DNA of 64,000 bases from Glandiceps talaboti (lineage: Eukaryota; Hemichordata; Enteropneusta; Spengelidae). Below, piece by piece: positions 1 through 11,703 of this stretch. Both the position numbers and the translations under genes were made by a program. The stretch spans positions 6,548,501 to 6,612,500 of the forward strand of contig NC_135566.1 in assembly GCF_964340395.1 (NCBI RefSeq), in the 5' to 3' direction. The notes beneath the pieces were generated by a model that did no database searches, had not been told where the DNA came from, and saw nothing but the letters and a program-made list of their open reading frames with translations. The number at the start of each line of letters is the position of its first letter. Within the stretch, counting starts at the first letter, position 1.

Positions 1-1663
1 TCAAACTTAATACTACCTTGAAAATTAATAGCACTTTTTTTCTAAATTTTCATCAAAGGATTCGATAAAATGATACCAATGTATCAGTACAACAGCTTGC
101 TTTCCGAGCTATATTTTTTCCTCGCGTTTCATGTTTAAAAATGATTTTCTGTCTAAAATGATGACTTCTTGTGTACTTAAAATTTAATTCTATCACTACA
201 GTATCGATCCATGTGGTCTGTTTACGTAGTAGTAAGAAGTGTCGAGAGAGTTAACGATCCAAACGTGCTTGTTTTAATGATGCGAAAAGAGGTATTGATA
301 GCTACGATCGATTCCATAGTGTAGTGAAGTGAAGTGTATGATTCCAGGTGTCTACCCCACTCAAAGATACCATCATGTTCCCCTATTAGTTGCATCGACA
401 TGCTGGTTATCAATGCAATTGTATCCAAGGTAAAGCCCTGCAGCTGTCGAATCCTATGATTCATATTTAGTGTTGTCACTCTCTACAGGGAACCTTCCGG
501 TTCCTGCCTCATTGGCACACCTCACCTAGAGGAGCTAAACTAAAAATGGAAATTTGGACGTAAGATATGTATTCCAACGCACGGTTTTTTAAAGTCATTC
601 TTCGACAAGAATGTATCGAGAAATTTATTAAGATACACACTTCTTCAAAGAGTCCCACCTTATGTAATGTTACACTTTCATGTGACATGCTCAAATTCAA
701 AGGACAGGCTGGCTGACTTATCTTTTGTTGTGATCTGTCGCTTAAGTCCCAAACACCCAATTCAAACAATTTATGACAAGGAGCGTAATTCTTTTCAGGA
801 TATGCACATACTCATGTTATAACAATGTTAATTGAAATAATTTAAGAACCCTACTTCTTATGATCTTTGATGTATTGATAATTTCATATTATATTACGGG
901 TTATTTTCGTACATACCGTACAAAAATACATCTCATAGTACGACATGGAATTTACATACATTAAGTATATACTAGATTAAATCAAGTATGCATAATCGTT
1001 CATAAATTGTAGTTTTCCTCTATTGCTCATTAAACCTTGTCACTGTCAACGGAAACGTTTTGTAATTGACATATTACACGATTTTTCGACTTTTGTGAAG
1101 GCTGGCGGTTCATTTGTGAACGCATTGAGCTCTCAGGAGAAAAGGCTTAGTATAAATCCACATTATTATTAATATTTCAAATAGAAGCGAGTTTACCTGT
1201 TACAGTCAGAGAACTTCATTTTGCTCGACAAAAAATATTGTTAATACAGCTGCATTTCAAAGTCTGCCATGACAAAGATGCCAACAAAATTTGGATTGTC
1301 TTGTTGCAACTTACATTAGGTGTAACAATTTTTATTACATTTTTTTGTCACAGGTTATTATTAAAATGGTGTTTAATCGTTTGAAATATTGTAATTGGCG
1401 AATCAGATGACAATCTGATTTCTATTGTATCTACAAAAATGGGAAATACGATCCATTATCTTTTATCAATGATGTCAATGATATTATCAGTGAATGCATG
1501 TATTCCAGTATCATAGATGAGGTATGATTGGTGTAAGGAATTGATAATGCGATCTTTGTTTCACTTGAATTCTCTAGTTTCGACTGCCCGGGGAGGGCCT
1601 ATTCTGTGACTAACGATGTCTTCGATCACGTGAAGATAATTAATGCATATCATTTCGTTTCAG
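1..1663. other. No gene recognised; probably intron or upstream region of the sulfotransferase gene
   Basis: Both strands were read for the expected upstream sulfotransferase exon (the P-loop-like PAPS 5'-phosphate site, of the form PGSGNTW) and it was not found. The short open frames on the minus strand at 222-769 have no recognisable domain. This stretch is most likely the intron before the exon at 1664, with the 5' exons left of the window. Confidence 0.4.
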
Positions 1664-2955
1664 GTATATTCACTGGCAGTGTTTACAATGACAAAACTTT
1701 GAAACGCGAGGGTTTTGATGGAGAAGGAATAACGGACAATACCGTTATAGCTGTGAAAACCCATGAATGGGGAAACGAGACTCGACAAAAATTTGACAAG
1801 GCCATTCTTGTTATCAGGGATCCATTTGAAGCTATACAGTCCGAGTTTAATCGTCATTATGGGGGCCACCTTGGTTATGCCTCAAGAAGTAAATATAGTG
1901 CTGGAACAAGTGAGTATATATACACCTTTGAAATGTACAGAAAACTTGATTTTACGTGTTTCATTTATTGGCACTTCATTGCAACAATATCGATAATGGT
2001 GTTTGATTTTTGTATCGTGATTATCACCAAATCTTGTTTTGAAACAATCAGTTATCAATTGAAGCACTTTACTACCGTCAAGTCAACTTGTGCCAAATGC
2101 TGTAATGTACCATGGAAAGTCCTAAAGTTTATGTTCTTTTGTAAAACTGAAGTCCAATCCATTTCCAGCTAAAATCAAGAAAAAATCAGGCCTCACATGC
2201 GCAATTTCTTAATTGAATATTCAAATATTCAAATTAACCCATTTTAGAATCCAAAATGGCCCCAATGATGTATTAATACTAAGAAAACAATGCGATGAAC
2301 CCCTCAAATACAACAGGAACAAGCTTTAATGTGGAAAGGTTGAGAGAAGAATATGTAAGAATATTGATTTTCAAGGCAATTGGTTCATTTAAGTACATTC
2401 CCTTTAATAGATTAGACTCTAGTCTGTATAAATATGTACCAGTAATTCATAGTAATTTACATTTTAATGGCATTTTTAACAAAAAAAATGATAACAAAAG
2501 ATTATTGCCGGTTAGCATGCAGGAACACATTCCATGTTTCTTGTTCTTCCCTAGTTTGGCAGGATTTCGTGTATGGAAAAGCACAGTCGTGGACAAACAC
2601 TGTCATGGAATGGTTGAAAATTCCAAATCCACTGCTTGTGATCAGATATGAAAACCTGAAGACAGATCTGAGGGGAGAACTTCACCGTATTCTCAAATTT
2701 TTAAATTTCACCGTCTCCAACGAACGAATGAACTGCACTCTAAGGAATTCACGGGGCAAATTTAAGAGACCTGAGAGGAAAATCCACGAATTCGATCCAT
2801 TTACACCAGAAATGAGAGAAACATTGGAGATCTACAAACAAACAGTTGATATGGCGATACAACTTTACAGTCTTAAAAAATGTGAGAACCGTAAAGATAT
2901 GCAGTTTATACCTATAAATTGCACGGAGGTTCACATGAGATACAAACACAGGTAG
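1664..2955 (+). CDS. WSCD-like sulfotransferase, C-terminal exons (partial gene)
   Basis: Two exons, 1664-1909 and 2555-2955, join in phase: donor AA|GTGAGT after 1909, acceptor TTCCCTAG before 2555, and the split codon gives Ile. The first exon carries the family core: TGS..YND near its start, KTHE, then ILVIRDP followed by SEFNRH and GGHLGYA. The RDP...S spacing (Arg, then Ser eight residues on) fits the PAPS 3'-phosphate motif of cytosolic/Golgi sulfotransferases; the EFNR/GGHxGYA pattern is typical of WSCD1/WSCD2. The second exon has WQDFV, LLVIRYENLKTDLR (family LLVVRYEDL) and ends at TAG 2953-2955. The acceptor at 1661-1663 follows a pyrimidine tract and gives the Gly codon expected before the TGS block. 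About 215 residues are present; the signal anchor, WSC domains and 5'-PAPS site are absent. It could be the end of a gene starting outside the window or a 5'-truncated copy. The acceptor sulfated is unknown. Confidence 0.8.
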
Positions 2956-5900
2956 AATGCATGCCATTTAAACACCTATATCATATGGTCGTCCGATACA
3001 CAAGTGCAGGTGAAGTGTCTGTTGAGAACTATGATGATACATCGCGTCGTGATCTCCTATATTCCGACAAGTTAAGACCACCACATTGAACTTTGCTCAT
3101 GTTATTTGTGTCATGCCAGGATTCACTTGTTAAAAAAAAAAACGTTTTTCATTGGTAAAATCATGTAATTTCTGCTCGGAATCAAATGTTCGTCCCTAGT
3201 CACTGGCTAGATTTTCGTAGTGAGTGTGGGATCCCAAGATATGCGTGTGAAGGAGACGACTGCTGCGCTTTTAGCAACGGTATGCGTTCTATATTAGATT
3301 TAAAAAGAATGGTAAACATAGTGTGGGCATGATTGACTTGTTGAAACCGCCTATTCACAATCTGAAGGTAACCTATTCATGAAAGTCGTGAGTCGCAGAT
3401 AATCATCAATAGTTAATGGAGATTCGTATATAGTTGCTGTGCGAAATTCTTATACGAATTGCACGACCAAAGTCTCCAGAGTGGTAGGAGATATGTATGC
3501 TCATGAATAATTTATACGTGACAACATTGAATTGTGATTCACAACGTTTTATATGTTACTTTTAAAAGAAAATGTTGATGGGAATTGTCCTGTGAGTGAA
3601 AGAACAACCAAAACCAGTTCATAAGAATACCTTGTCCATAAAAGCATTTATTCATGCCTTTCCGAAGACCAAAGCTGTTTCAGCCCCATTATCTACAATT
3701 ACAACCTTTTCTTGGCCATGGGACTGAAAAACAACACTTCTCATACGACAGTTAATGACAGTCCAATATTATTTTTAAAAAGAAATTTACAAAGGACCAA
3801 TATCTACATATGGGTCTAGAAATTATCCCTTCGAAAGCATAATTTCATGCTCCACTCGTTAGATGTGTCCTTTTTTCGACCACTCGCTCGTTACTCGTGT
3901 AGTTACTATTTATAGTGATTAATTCTACCTTTCAAACAGGAAGGTGAAATATTTGCGCAAGGTCATCTTACCATGACAAGCAGTATATACATGTATAATA
4001 CTAACAACCTAAATGACGCATATGACTTTATTCAGATGTCATGTCAGTTTGCTTTTAATACAGCATTCGATGTCGAACACAATATTGTATATTTTTGTCC
4101 CATAATGCTTTCAGCAGTTCAATCAGATAATATTGAAACGTCTGTAAGTTTATACAATTTGTCTATTTACTCCATAATTCCTTCAGGTAAGGGTGAAACG
4201 ATTGCATGTGCAGCTTACTCGTAAATATCATTTCATATGATTAATTCAAGATACAGATCAAGCGATTTATTGCATGGCACTGCACTCTTGGCTTCAAATT
4301 CAACTTACGAAATTACATCCGGGGTATTTTGACGTCTTGCTTTTAGGACGGTAATCGTTTATGGCGTCTGTATCAATACCAAGTATGAAATGATATTGCC
4401 CCAGTTGATTCACTTTGTAAGCCTAGTATTTGTCCATTTCATAGTAAATTTGTAAAATAGTGTTGCTAGCTAATGAAAAGCTGATTTGAGTACAGTGAAT
4501 TGAACGTTAGCACCACGTTGTTATTATTTTAGCTCTCAATGAGATCTAGACAATGTTATATGGCATATTTGCTGCGACTCTAGTCATTGACTGTTTACAT
4601 GCTTTGCACTGGTATACAATGTGTAACTTTGCTTACAGCTTGATTGTATATACAGCTATGATTGTATACTGGACTCATAGTTCAAACAATTGACAGAGTA
4701 TACTTTACGGGTCTGTAAGCAGAACAAGTCCAACTACAGGCGATCACCAGTTTTTGTTGTATACGGAAACAGGACTTCAGGGAGTATATACTTTACATGT
4801 TGTGTGAACGCTATAAATAATTGTACCGGTTGCATCACGGCCCATTGCAGGTTAATGTTCACTGTCTCTATTTGCTAAAACCACATAGAAAGTAATCAGA
4901 AACGGTACATGCTGCACTTTAAGCAAGAATACAGTTTCTTTTTACATTTTGTCAAGATGAACTGAATTTATGTTCAAATGCAGACACCAAACATCTATGT
5001 ACGTTTCAGTGGTTTATTTCATTCAGACTAACTGTATCAAGAAACTGTACGTATTCATTCAATCTAGCTATCTTAAAGTTTCGAATGTGCAGTTTTTGTT
5101 GGTTTAACATGCCTATCAAACAGAGAGCGAACAGTATTCTCCAAAGTACTCCGTAATTCTATGTTTTAATAGCTCACCAATGAAGTGTAGGCTTAGTGTT
5201 AGTGTAGGCTTCATTATACGAAGCTTTTTTTATTCAAATTATTGTTAATATAATGACATAATTATGCTGTACTCAGTTGCTTACAATTAATTGAGCAAAC
5301 TGATCGCATTCAGTCTATATCTCCTATGGAGGAGTATTTTAAAAATTACAATTCATAGATATTAAATTTGTTTTCCTCAATCAAGAACTGTATCTGTAAG
5401 TTAGTAATACTATACTGTTGTTATATTTATTATTCATGTCGTTTTAATGTTATATCTGTTGTATGTTGAGTACCATGTATAATATGTGATTTATTAAATG
5501 AAATTTCATATACTCTACTGCCTTCGGATATTCAATCACGTGGTTTAAACTTGTCATATAAAATCAGGCATATCAAAAAAATCACCATATAATATTCATT
5601 CATCGTGTACGTGTATGTTGTTGTACCTTTCGATTTGCATAGCATTTTCACCACCTACCTGCAGTACCCTTCCATTTATCTATGCATCTAATCGGTCTTC
5701 CAGTCCACCTATTTGTCTTTATTCCATCATTGTTGTGATTGCTTTTCATCTAGCAATCAATGAATGTGCCAACCCGCCACTCAATATATTTTCCTTGCTT
5801 TTCTTTCTACTTGTATTTGACTTTGAAATTCTTTAATTTGTTTTTAGCCCATCAGACCTCTATCAACCTGCCTCATACCTGTAGTGCCCAATATATTATT

Positions 5901-8187
5901 AAAGCCAGTTTAAACTAATCGTCGTCTGAATCAACATAAACCTTACTAATCTTGCTACGTTTTATTGTCTATCTCGACAAATATCTTTATAGTCGAGTTT
6001 CCGGTTCCAAGATGCATTGCGCGAGAAGAAGGTTTTTATGTTGTACAGTTAGTCTTGTTTTGTCTTTATTACCTTTGAAATACTATTTTTATCAGGAAAT
6101 GATGGAAAGACATGTTGACTTTGATTATGAGTGATTTTATGTAAGAAAGACTAAACGACATAAATGATCGAGAGGGATTTTACGGGTGAATCCTGGGTAC
6201 AGTCAGGTGACAACCACTTCAACCACTCCATGAGTAGCGTGTGCAAACCCCTCAGCGCGTACGCAATACATGGCGTTGTATGGAGAGACGCGCAATGCAC
6301 CTTGGAACCGGCAACAGGTCCATTACCGACATTGCTAAATATTATTCTCTGATTCGACTAAAAATGTGATTAACATGACTATCGCCTTAGAAGACAAATT
6401 GTCAAGTAAAATTGTTACATTTTAATAATTTGACATGCCTTAACAATATATTTTCTTACAATGTATGTTACTTGGTGATGTCTGCTAAAGGATTATGGTA
6501 GCTCAGAGCAATATTGGTAAGAGTGTTGTTGAGCTAGACGATATTTTATTTCAAGTCAACTGCCTTCCATTGTGCAGGAACAAATATGTATACTGTGAAA
6601 GACGAGGACTTTAATATCAATTGCAGCTTTCCTCGTATGAAGGACTTACTATAGTATTTGTTCAGGTGTCGCGCAATACTGCACCGATTACAACGTTATG
6701 GGTAATGCCAGGGCTCACTTTTTAAATGTGACGTTTGCATTGGTTAAACAGAAAATCACAGCCTTTAGATGATAAGGTGACGTCACCGTTCGTCAGAACA
6801 AGGCTGAAACAAATATGCCGCCACATTGAGGGTCTTACACAACATTATGGATATTTATGGATGTGAATCCATAATATCATGTTTCGACCTTTGCCAAATA
6901 AACCATGGTTGTTTACGCATAATATGTATTATCATGTCAAAACGTACATTTGTATGTATTTGGTTCCAATTAAAAATGTTACAATTGTTAACTCAAATTA
7001 ATTACGCCCGAAGCTAAGGGTAGACCTACGTGCACAAGCTATAATATTACCGTAACATCTATGTACTTAGTACTACTTGGAGCGGTTGAATCGAATCACA
7101 TTTTCTCGTGCAAACCCTTCAACCATTTATTAAACATCATCATGAAGAAGATGTCAAGCCAGCAGAGACAAACATTTAATATCTCATCGTGTATTAAAAT
7201 AGAAGCATAATGACTGATGGATTTACACATTATGAACACAAATCCAACGGAAATTTTACAAAAAATGTAGTACAAATATGATGCTGCTATGCTGTTTCAC
7301 GTACAAGTTAACGTTACAACTGAGAGATACAAGAATCTGTAGAGTAACATGTCTTGCAGAAAATGATTGTACAAAACATGTACATGGCATACTTCGAAAA
7401 ATACCAACATGTAAACCTGGGGTTTCTTACCTTTAATTAGCATTCACTAGTCTTGTAATTTGACTTCAAGAATGCAATTTTTAATTCTATTTTTCAGCAT
7501 TGGCTTGAGGTGACGTCACGGCGGATTGAAATTTAAATTCACACAAACATGTTTACATCTTGATACCTTATCTAATACGATCAAAACACAAACATACCAC
7601 CAAGGGTGATTTTGTCCAGTAAATCTCTAACAATAGGTTTCCTGAACATTTTTTTTTCAAACCAACGTATGAAGCTCTATATATATATGTTGTTTACGAG
7701 CGCAACGTGTCGGTGACCTTGCAACAATCAGTTTTATCCCCATGTTTACGAAAGAAATAGACAATGAAGGAGACATTACACAATTTCACATCTCCAATAT
7801 GTTTGTTTTTGCATCTCCAATGTGTTTGTTTTTCAAATTAGATTTATAGTCAACATATATTTACTATATAGGAATTACACCGTTACTGAAGCTTAAATTT
7901 GCAAATACTGGTAGTACTGCAAAAGGTAGGTTGTATCGCTGGGCAAATAGAAAATAAATCGCGCGTGTTTTCTTTTATTATCAATAGTGTTAATATACCT
8001 ATCTTCGTGCCTATGATTTTTGGCAGAATCTTCTCATTTAGTACGTCGTGTACAAGATTACCATTGGTTATTCATTACCATGTTCAAAATTATCATTTCA
8101 TCCCTGGATTAATTCTAAGCGCTTTGATATGTTTGAATTATTTTCAATGAACAGGATGAAATGCCAGAACTCAATGTAACAACATAC
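2956..8187. other. Intergenic stretch without recognised genes
   Basis: Only short open frames with no family resemblance occur on either strand. The stretch holds an inverted-repeat element at 6001-6311 and a short tandem duplication of about 24 bp near 7790-7836. No exon of the SLC13 or sulfotransferase type was found before 8188. Confidence 0.5.
6001..6311. repeat. Inverted-repeat element with 23-bp ends (MITE-like)
   Basis: The left end at 6001-6023 and the reverse complement of 6289-6311 agree at 22 of 23 bases; both read CCGGTTCCAA then GCATTGCGCG. The arms enclose about 265 bp, giving an element near 311 bp. The size and architecture are those of a non-autonomous DNA transposon. No clear target-site duplication was identified, and it contains no coding sequence. 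Confidence 0.55.
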
Positions 8188-10330
8188 CTTGTCTGATACT
8201 TTCAGATGGCCATCTATGGATACGAGAAAACTATAGAATCTGGAGGAGTTGCCACGGGTAACATCCAGGCATAAGAACAAACAGCATTGGACTGCATCAT
8301 CAGATAATGAGGATTGAAACAGAGGCTTTCACCCTGTAATAAATATACAAACAAGACAAATCATATCTTATAAATTTACGTTAGATGTTAATGAAATCTT
8401 GGAAGTCTCGAGAGTTCTTATAACTATAACTGTTCAGCGAAAATTATAACTGCGTGCGAAAATTATAAACGTGTGATTGGGCCACACTCAACCAACACAA
8501 CCAGGTAACACCAGCAAAAACCTGCCTCCAACAGTAACATCAGCAAGGATAAATAACGTATTTGCAATAAGTTACAAACCACAATGAGTGGACGCATTCA
8601 GATATTCTATAAACTTGAGCTGGGTCATGGGAAGTTCACATTCACTGTTCATAGTGGTTCTTATCAAAATTCGTTCATTAATGAAACTAAATGATGTCAT
8701 TGTATTCATATTTTATACTTGCGAAGGTATAATTATGTCATTCCTAATATTTTCGTCATTCGACTGGAACACATTCGTGATTTTGTCACTCTTCTCTTTA
8801 AATGATACAGTTGTAACTTTTATTGCCTTACCTGAACGAAGATAATACAGGGAAATGGTGTCTAAATATTTATGCCTTGGGTTTTTTCTGAAAGGTAACA
8901 CCACTGGTCATTCTCAGTAGAACCTCTGTCACATCCACTTTATTCTCAAACCAATGCTAGCTATACATATTTGACGATTTAAAATAATAACCACAGAGTT
9001 AACAAACTCATGCGTTTTTGAAAGCAGTCATGTTTCTAAAATATTCCTCAATAGTTGTAGTTCAGTGCAACAAGAGCGATTTTAGGGAACCTAATCCGCG
9101 CGAGTTATAAACGAGTTGCGACGTACATGTAGACCCATTAAGTCTCCTGTATTCCCTGCATGAATGCTTAAAATATCAGGATACACTATGAAGATTATAC
9201 GTTTATACGATGTTCAGTACTCACCAATGTTCTGGCGATTGCACTGTTACTAGTGACCTCCGTGAAGAAATAAACAATTGTTGTGACTATTAAATTATAA
9301 GTTCGACTGAAAGGTCTCCAAGTACAACCAGTTGATCATTCTCCAGTCTATTGTGACAGACCTGATTCCTATGGTAAACATAAAAATGTAACATCTATTT
9401 TGTGATGTTTTATTATTCACGATATGTGTTTTATACGCCACCTCATACTGTAGTCACCAGAGCATATACATATATGGCTGCGTCATGGAATAACAATTGG
9501 ATTTAGACAAGTGTGACAAGGAAAGATGGATTCCTATGGCCGCCATCAACGATATACTGATTGGTGTCTCAGGTGACAATTTTAGAATGCTTTTACGCTA
9601 AGCCCCAACGGAGGATTTGTTTTCCCGTGACAACCGCAAACATTTACCATGTGAATTTTACGAAACCATGCTACATTTAAATCTGTTATTGCAACGGTTG
9701 ATTGCATTCTAATACAAAATGATTATTAAACTTCAGTGATACCACACAAGCAGAATAATTGCAGTTACTTTCAAGGTTGACCCTCCGATAGCTACAAGAT
9801 AAACGTCTTTCTTAAAATGTATTACTACGATCAGAAATTCATAATGTGAATATTACAGAATCAATATAAACAGAGTTAGGAATCAGGAAGATGATTGTGT
9901 TATTATCATATCGATGGTTGGACACTCAGATGAAATATTCACTTTGTCAATAACTGAATAATAAATGATATTATTCTACATCCAGCAATGTTAATAAATT
10001 TCTTCTTCAGTAGCTGGGACTCACAAATTACCTATAAATTCACATTATGTGGTTCAGTACTGATAGCCTCTACTGCCGTAAACCATAACATATTCATGGC
10101 TGTTGATAGAGTAACCCGATAACAAAAGATGTATAGCTGAGCTGCGTTCAATGTTTTTCTTTGCTTGGCACTGAAGAGCTCTGCCCATAGGGGAATATTT
10201 CAAAATATTGAATCACAGAATGACTCATTTTAGTGTACTGTCCATTCCTTTCTTTAATATCCAAGGATTCCATGTTTAAGCACAACATTCAATACTGTAT
10301 ACTGGGCTGCAATATGTTCACAATATATAA
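8150..10330. repeat. Tandem segmental duplication copy of 12.1-14.2 kb
   Basis: Similarity to SLC13-A is not confined to exons. Intron sequence at 9600-9800 (TTGCAACGGTTGA, then ACACAAGCA.AATAATTGCAG) matches 13444-13630, and GGGCTGCAATAT near 10302 matches 14166. The copy therefore duplicates exon 12, intron 11, exon 11 and part of intron 10. The many indels mean it is not recent. Confidence 0.8.
8188..9368 (-). pseudogene. Frameshifted copy of SLC13 exons 11 and 12
   Basis: Two blocks match SLC13-A exons in the same order and strand. Block 9225-9368 corresponds to A exon 11 (13040-13201) and block 8188-8333 to A exon 12 (12157-12294). Splice borders are still visible (GTGAGT donor, CTGTAA/TTACAG acceptor). 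The reading frames are broken. The exon 12 copy has an 8-bp insertion after the GGCCAT that encodes the YGQ region. The exon 11 copy has net changes of -21, -1 and +4 bases. No exons 1-10 accompany it and no copy of exon 13 was found below 8188. It is a relic of a tandem duplication of the 3' part of SLC13-A. Confidence 0.88.
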
Positions 10331-10544
10331 GGTAACCTTAAACTAAGCTAACTTAAGTTTTTTTTGTTTTTGTTTTTTTGTTTTGTATATAATATGCACA
10401 TGTACGTGAACAATAGCCTTCTAGAACATAATCGATGCTGCAGTAGGCCAATCAAATGGTTCACTGCAAGTTGAAGGTGGCAGTCTTGAAGTGAGGACCC
10501 ACTTTGGGGTCACGATACCAATTACGCATTGATCTACTTAATAC

Positions 10545-11054
10545 ATGCAGATGATTTCAGAAGCGAACGGGCATATTGGTTACATACACAGTGTCATAGT
10601 GTCAATGTCAATGTTTGATGTGCAGATAGAGTCGATTATGATAGGATGGAAAGCTCAGTTCTATTTACTGATGTCACGATCCCCGTCTCTTCCCTCCAGC
10701 AGATGGACCATCGACTGTAAACAGAGACCTATATGCAAGTTTACCTTGGATTCCCGCTGCATGCTCCCACAGGATGCGAATAAAACAATAACAAAATTCG
10801 TCTGCAATTCAACACGTCAGCCGTATTTTGCTCTCCATCACCACCAAAGCAGAACAGTTCACATGTTTGTAATACCAGACCTACACGCTTCGGTCCGCAT
10901 ACGACAACTAACACCGGACCATGCAACGCAACCGGTCCGTACTACTCGACGGTTCACCCTAAACAAAGCATTTGCAAACTGGGATATTTCCCGCTCAAAC
11001 TGGCAACAATGTTGCCAACTGTCCGGAGATGACGTAGTTCTTCCGGATTCATAG
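10545..11054 (+). other. 169-codon open frame in a GC-richer, promoter-like patch; no family recognised
   Basis: An ATG-started open frame runs from 10545 to the TAG at 11052-11054. The translation is rich in Ser, Thr, Arg and His, shows no domain, signal peptide or membrane segment, and the opposite strand is also largely open, so coding status is doubtful. The end of the patch packs promoter-type motifs: TTTCCCGC (E2F-like) at 10987-10994, a GGCAAC...GTTGCC palindrome at 11002-11016, TGACGTA (CRE/ATF-like) at 11030-11036 and CTTCCGG (ETS-like) at 11040-11046. A TATA-less promoter of an unannotated transcript is as likely as a protein gene. Confidence 0.25.
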
Positions 11055-11305
11055 ATATACACCCCTGTAATAGTACCTAACAGCACATAACTCTGGATAT
11101 ATATATATTATGTATACATCACTACTTCATTCATGCGATCACAACAGTGTATAAAGTTAGTCATCATACACCTGTATATATACATGTACCAAGAAACCTG
11201 TTACATATCTGATACAGGTCTGAAATCTGACCAAATTGATATATACCATGTAAAAGAAAAAGGTTTCCTCATACACAGTTAAATTACGTGATCTGCACCT
11301 GTGAC

Positions 11306-11587
<282 letters not shown>

Positions 11588-11703
11588 AGTGAAACAATTT
11601 ATATATATATGGTACACAACTGAGAGTTATAAAACTGATATATCATTTGTGGTAGCATCCGTTAGCAATTGATCAGTCTGTTTCATTGTTTATGCTATCA
11701 GTT

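Noticed and set aside
1578-1663. Possible upstream extension of the sulfotransferase exon from the acceptor at 1571-1577
   Set aside because: The frame is open, but the acceptor at 1661-1663 has the better pyrimidine tract and starts exactly at the conserved Gly-x-x-TGS block.
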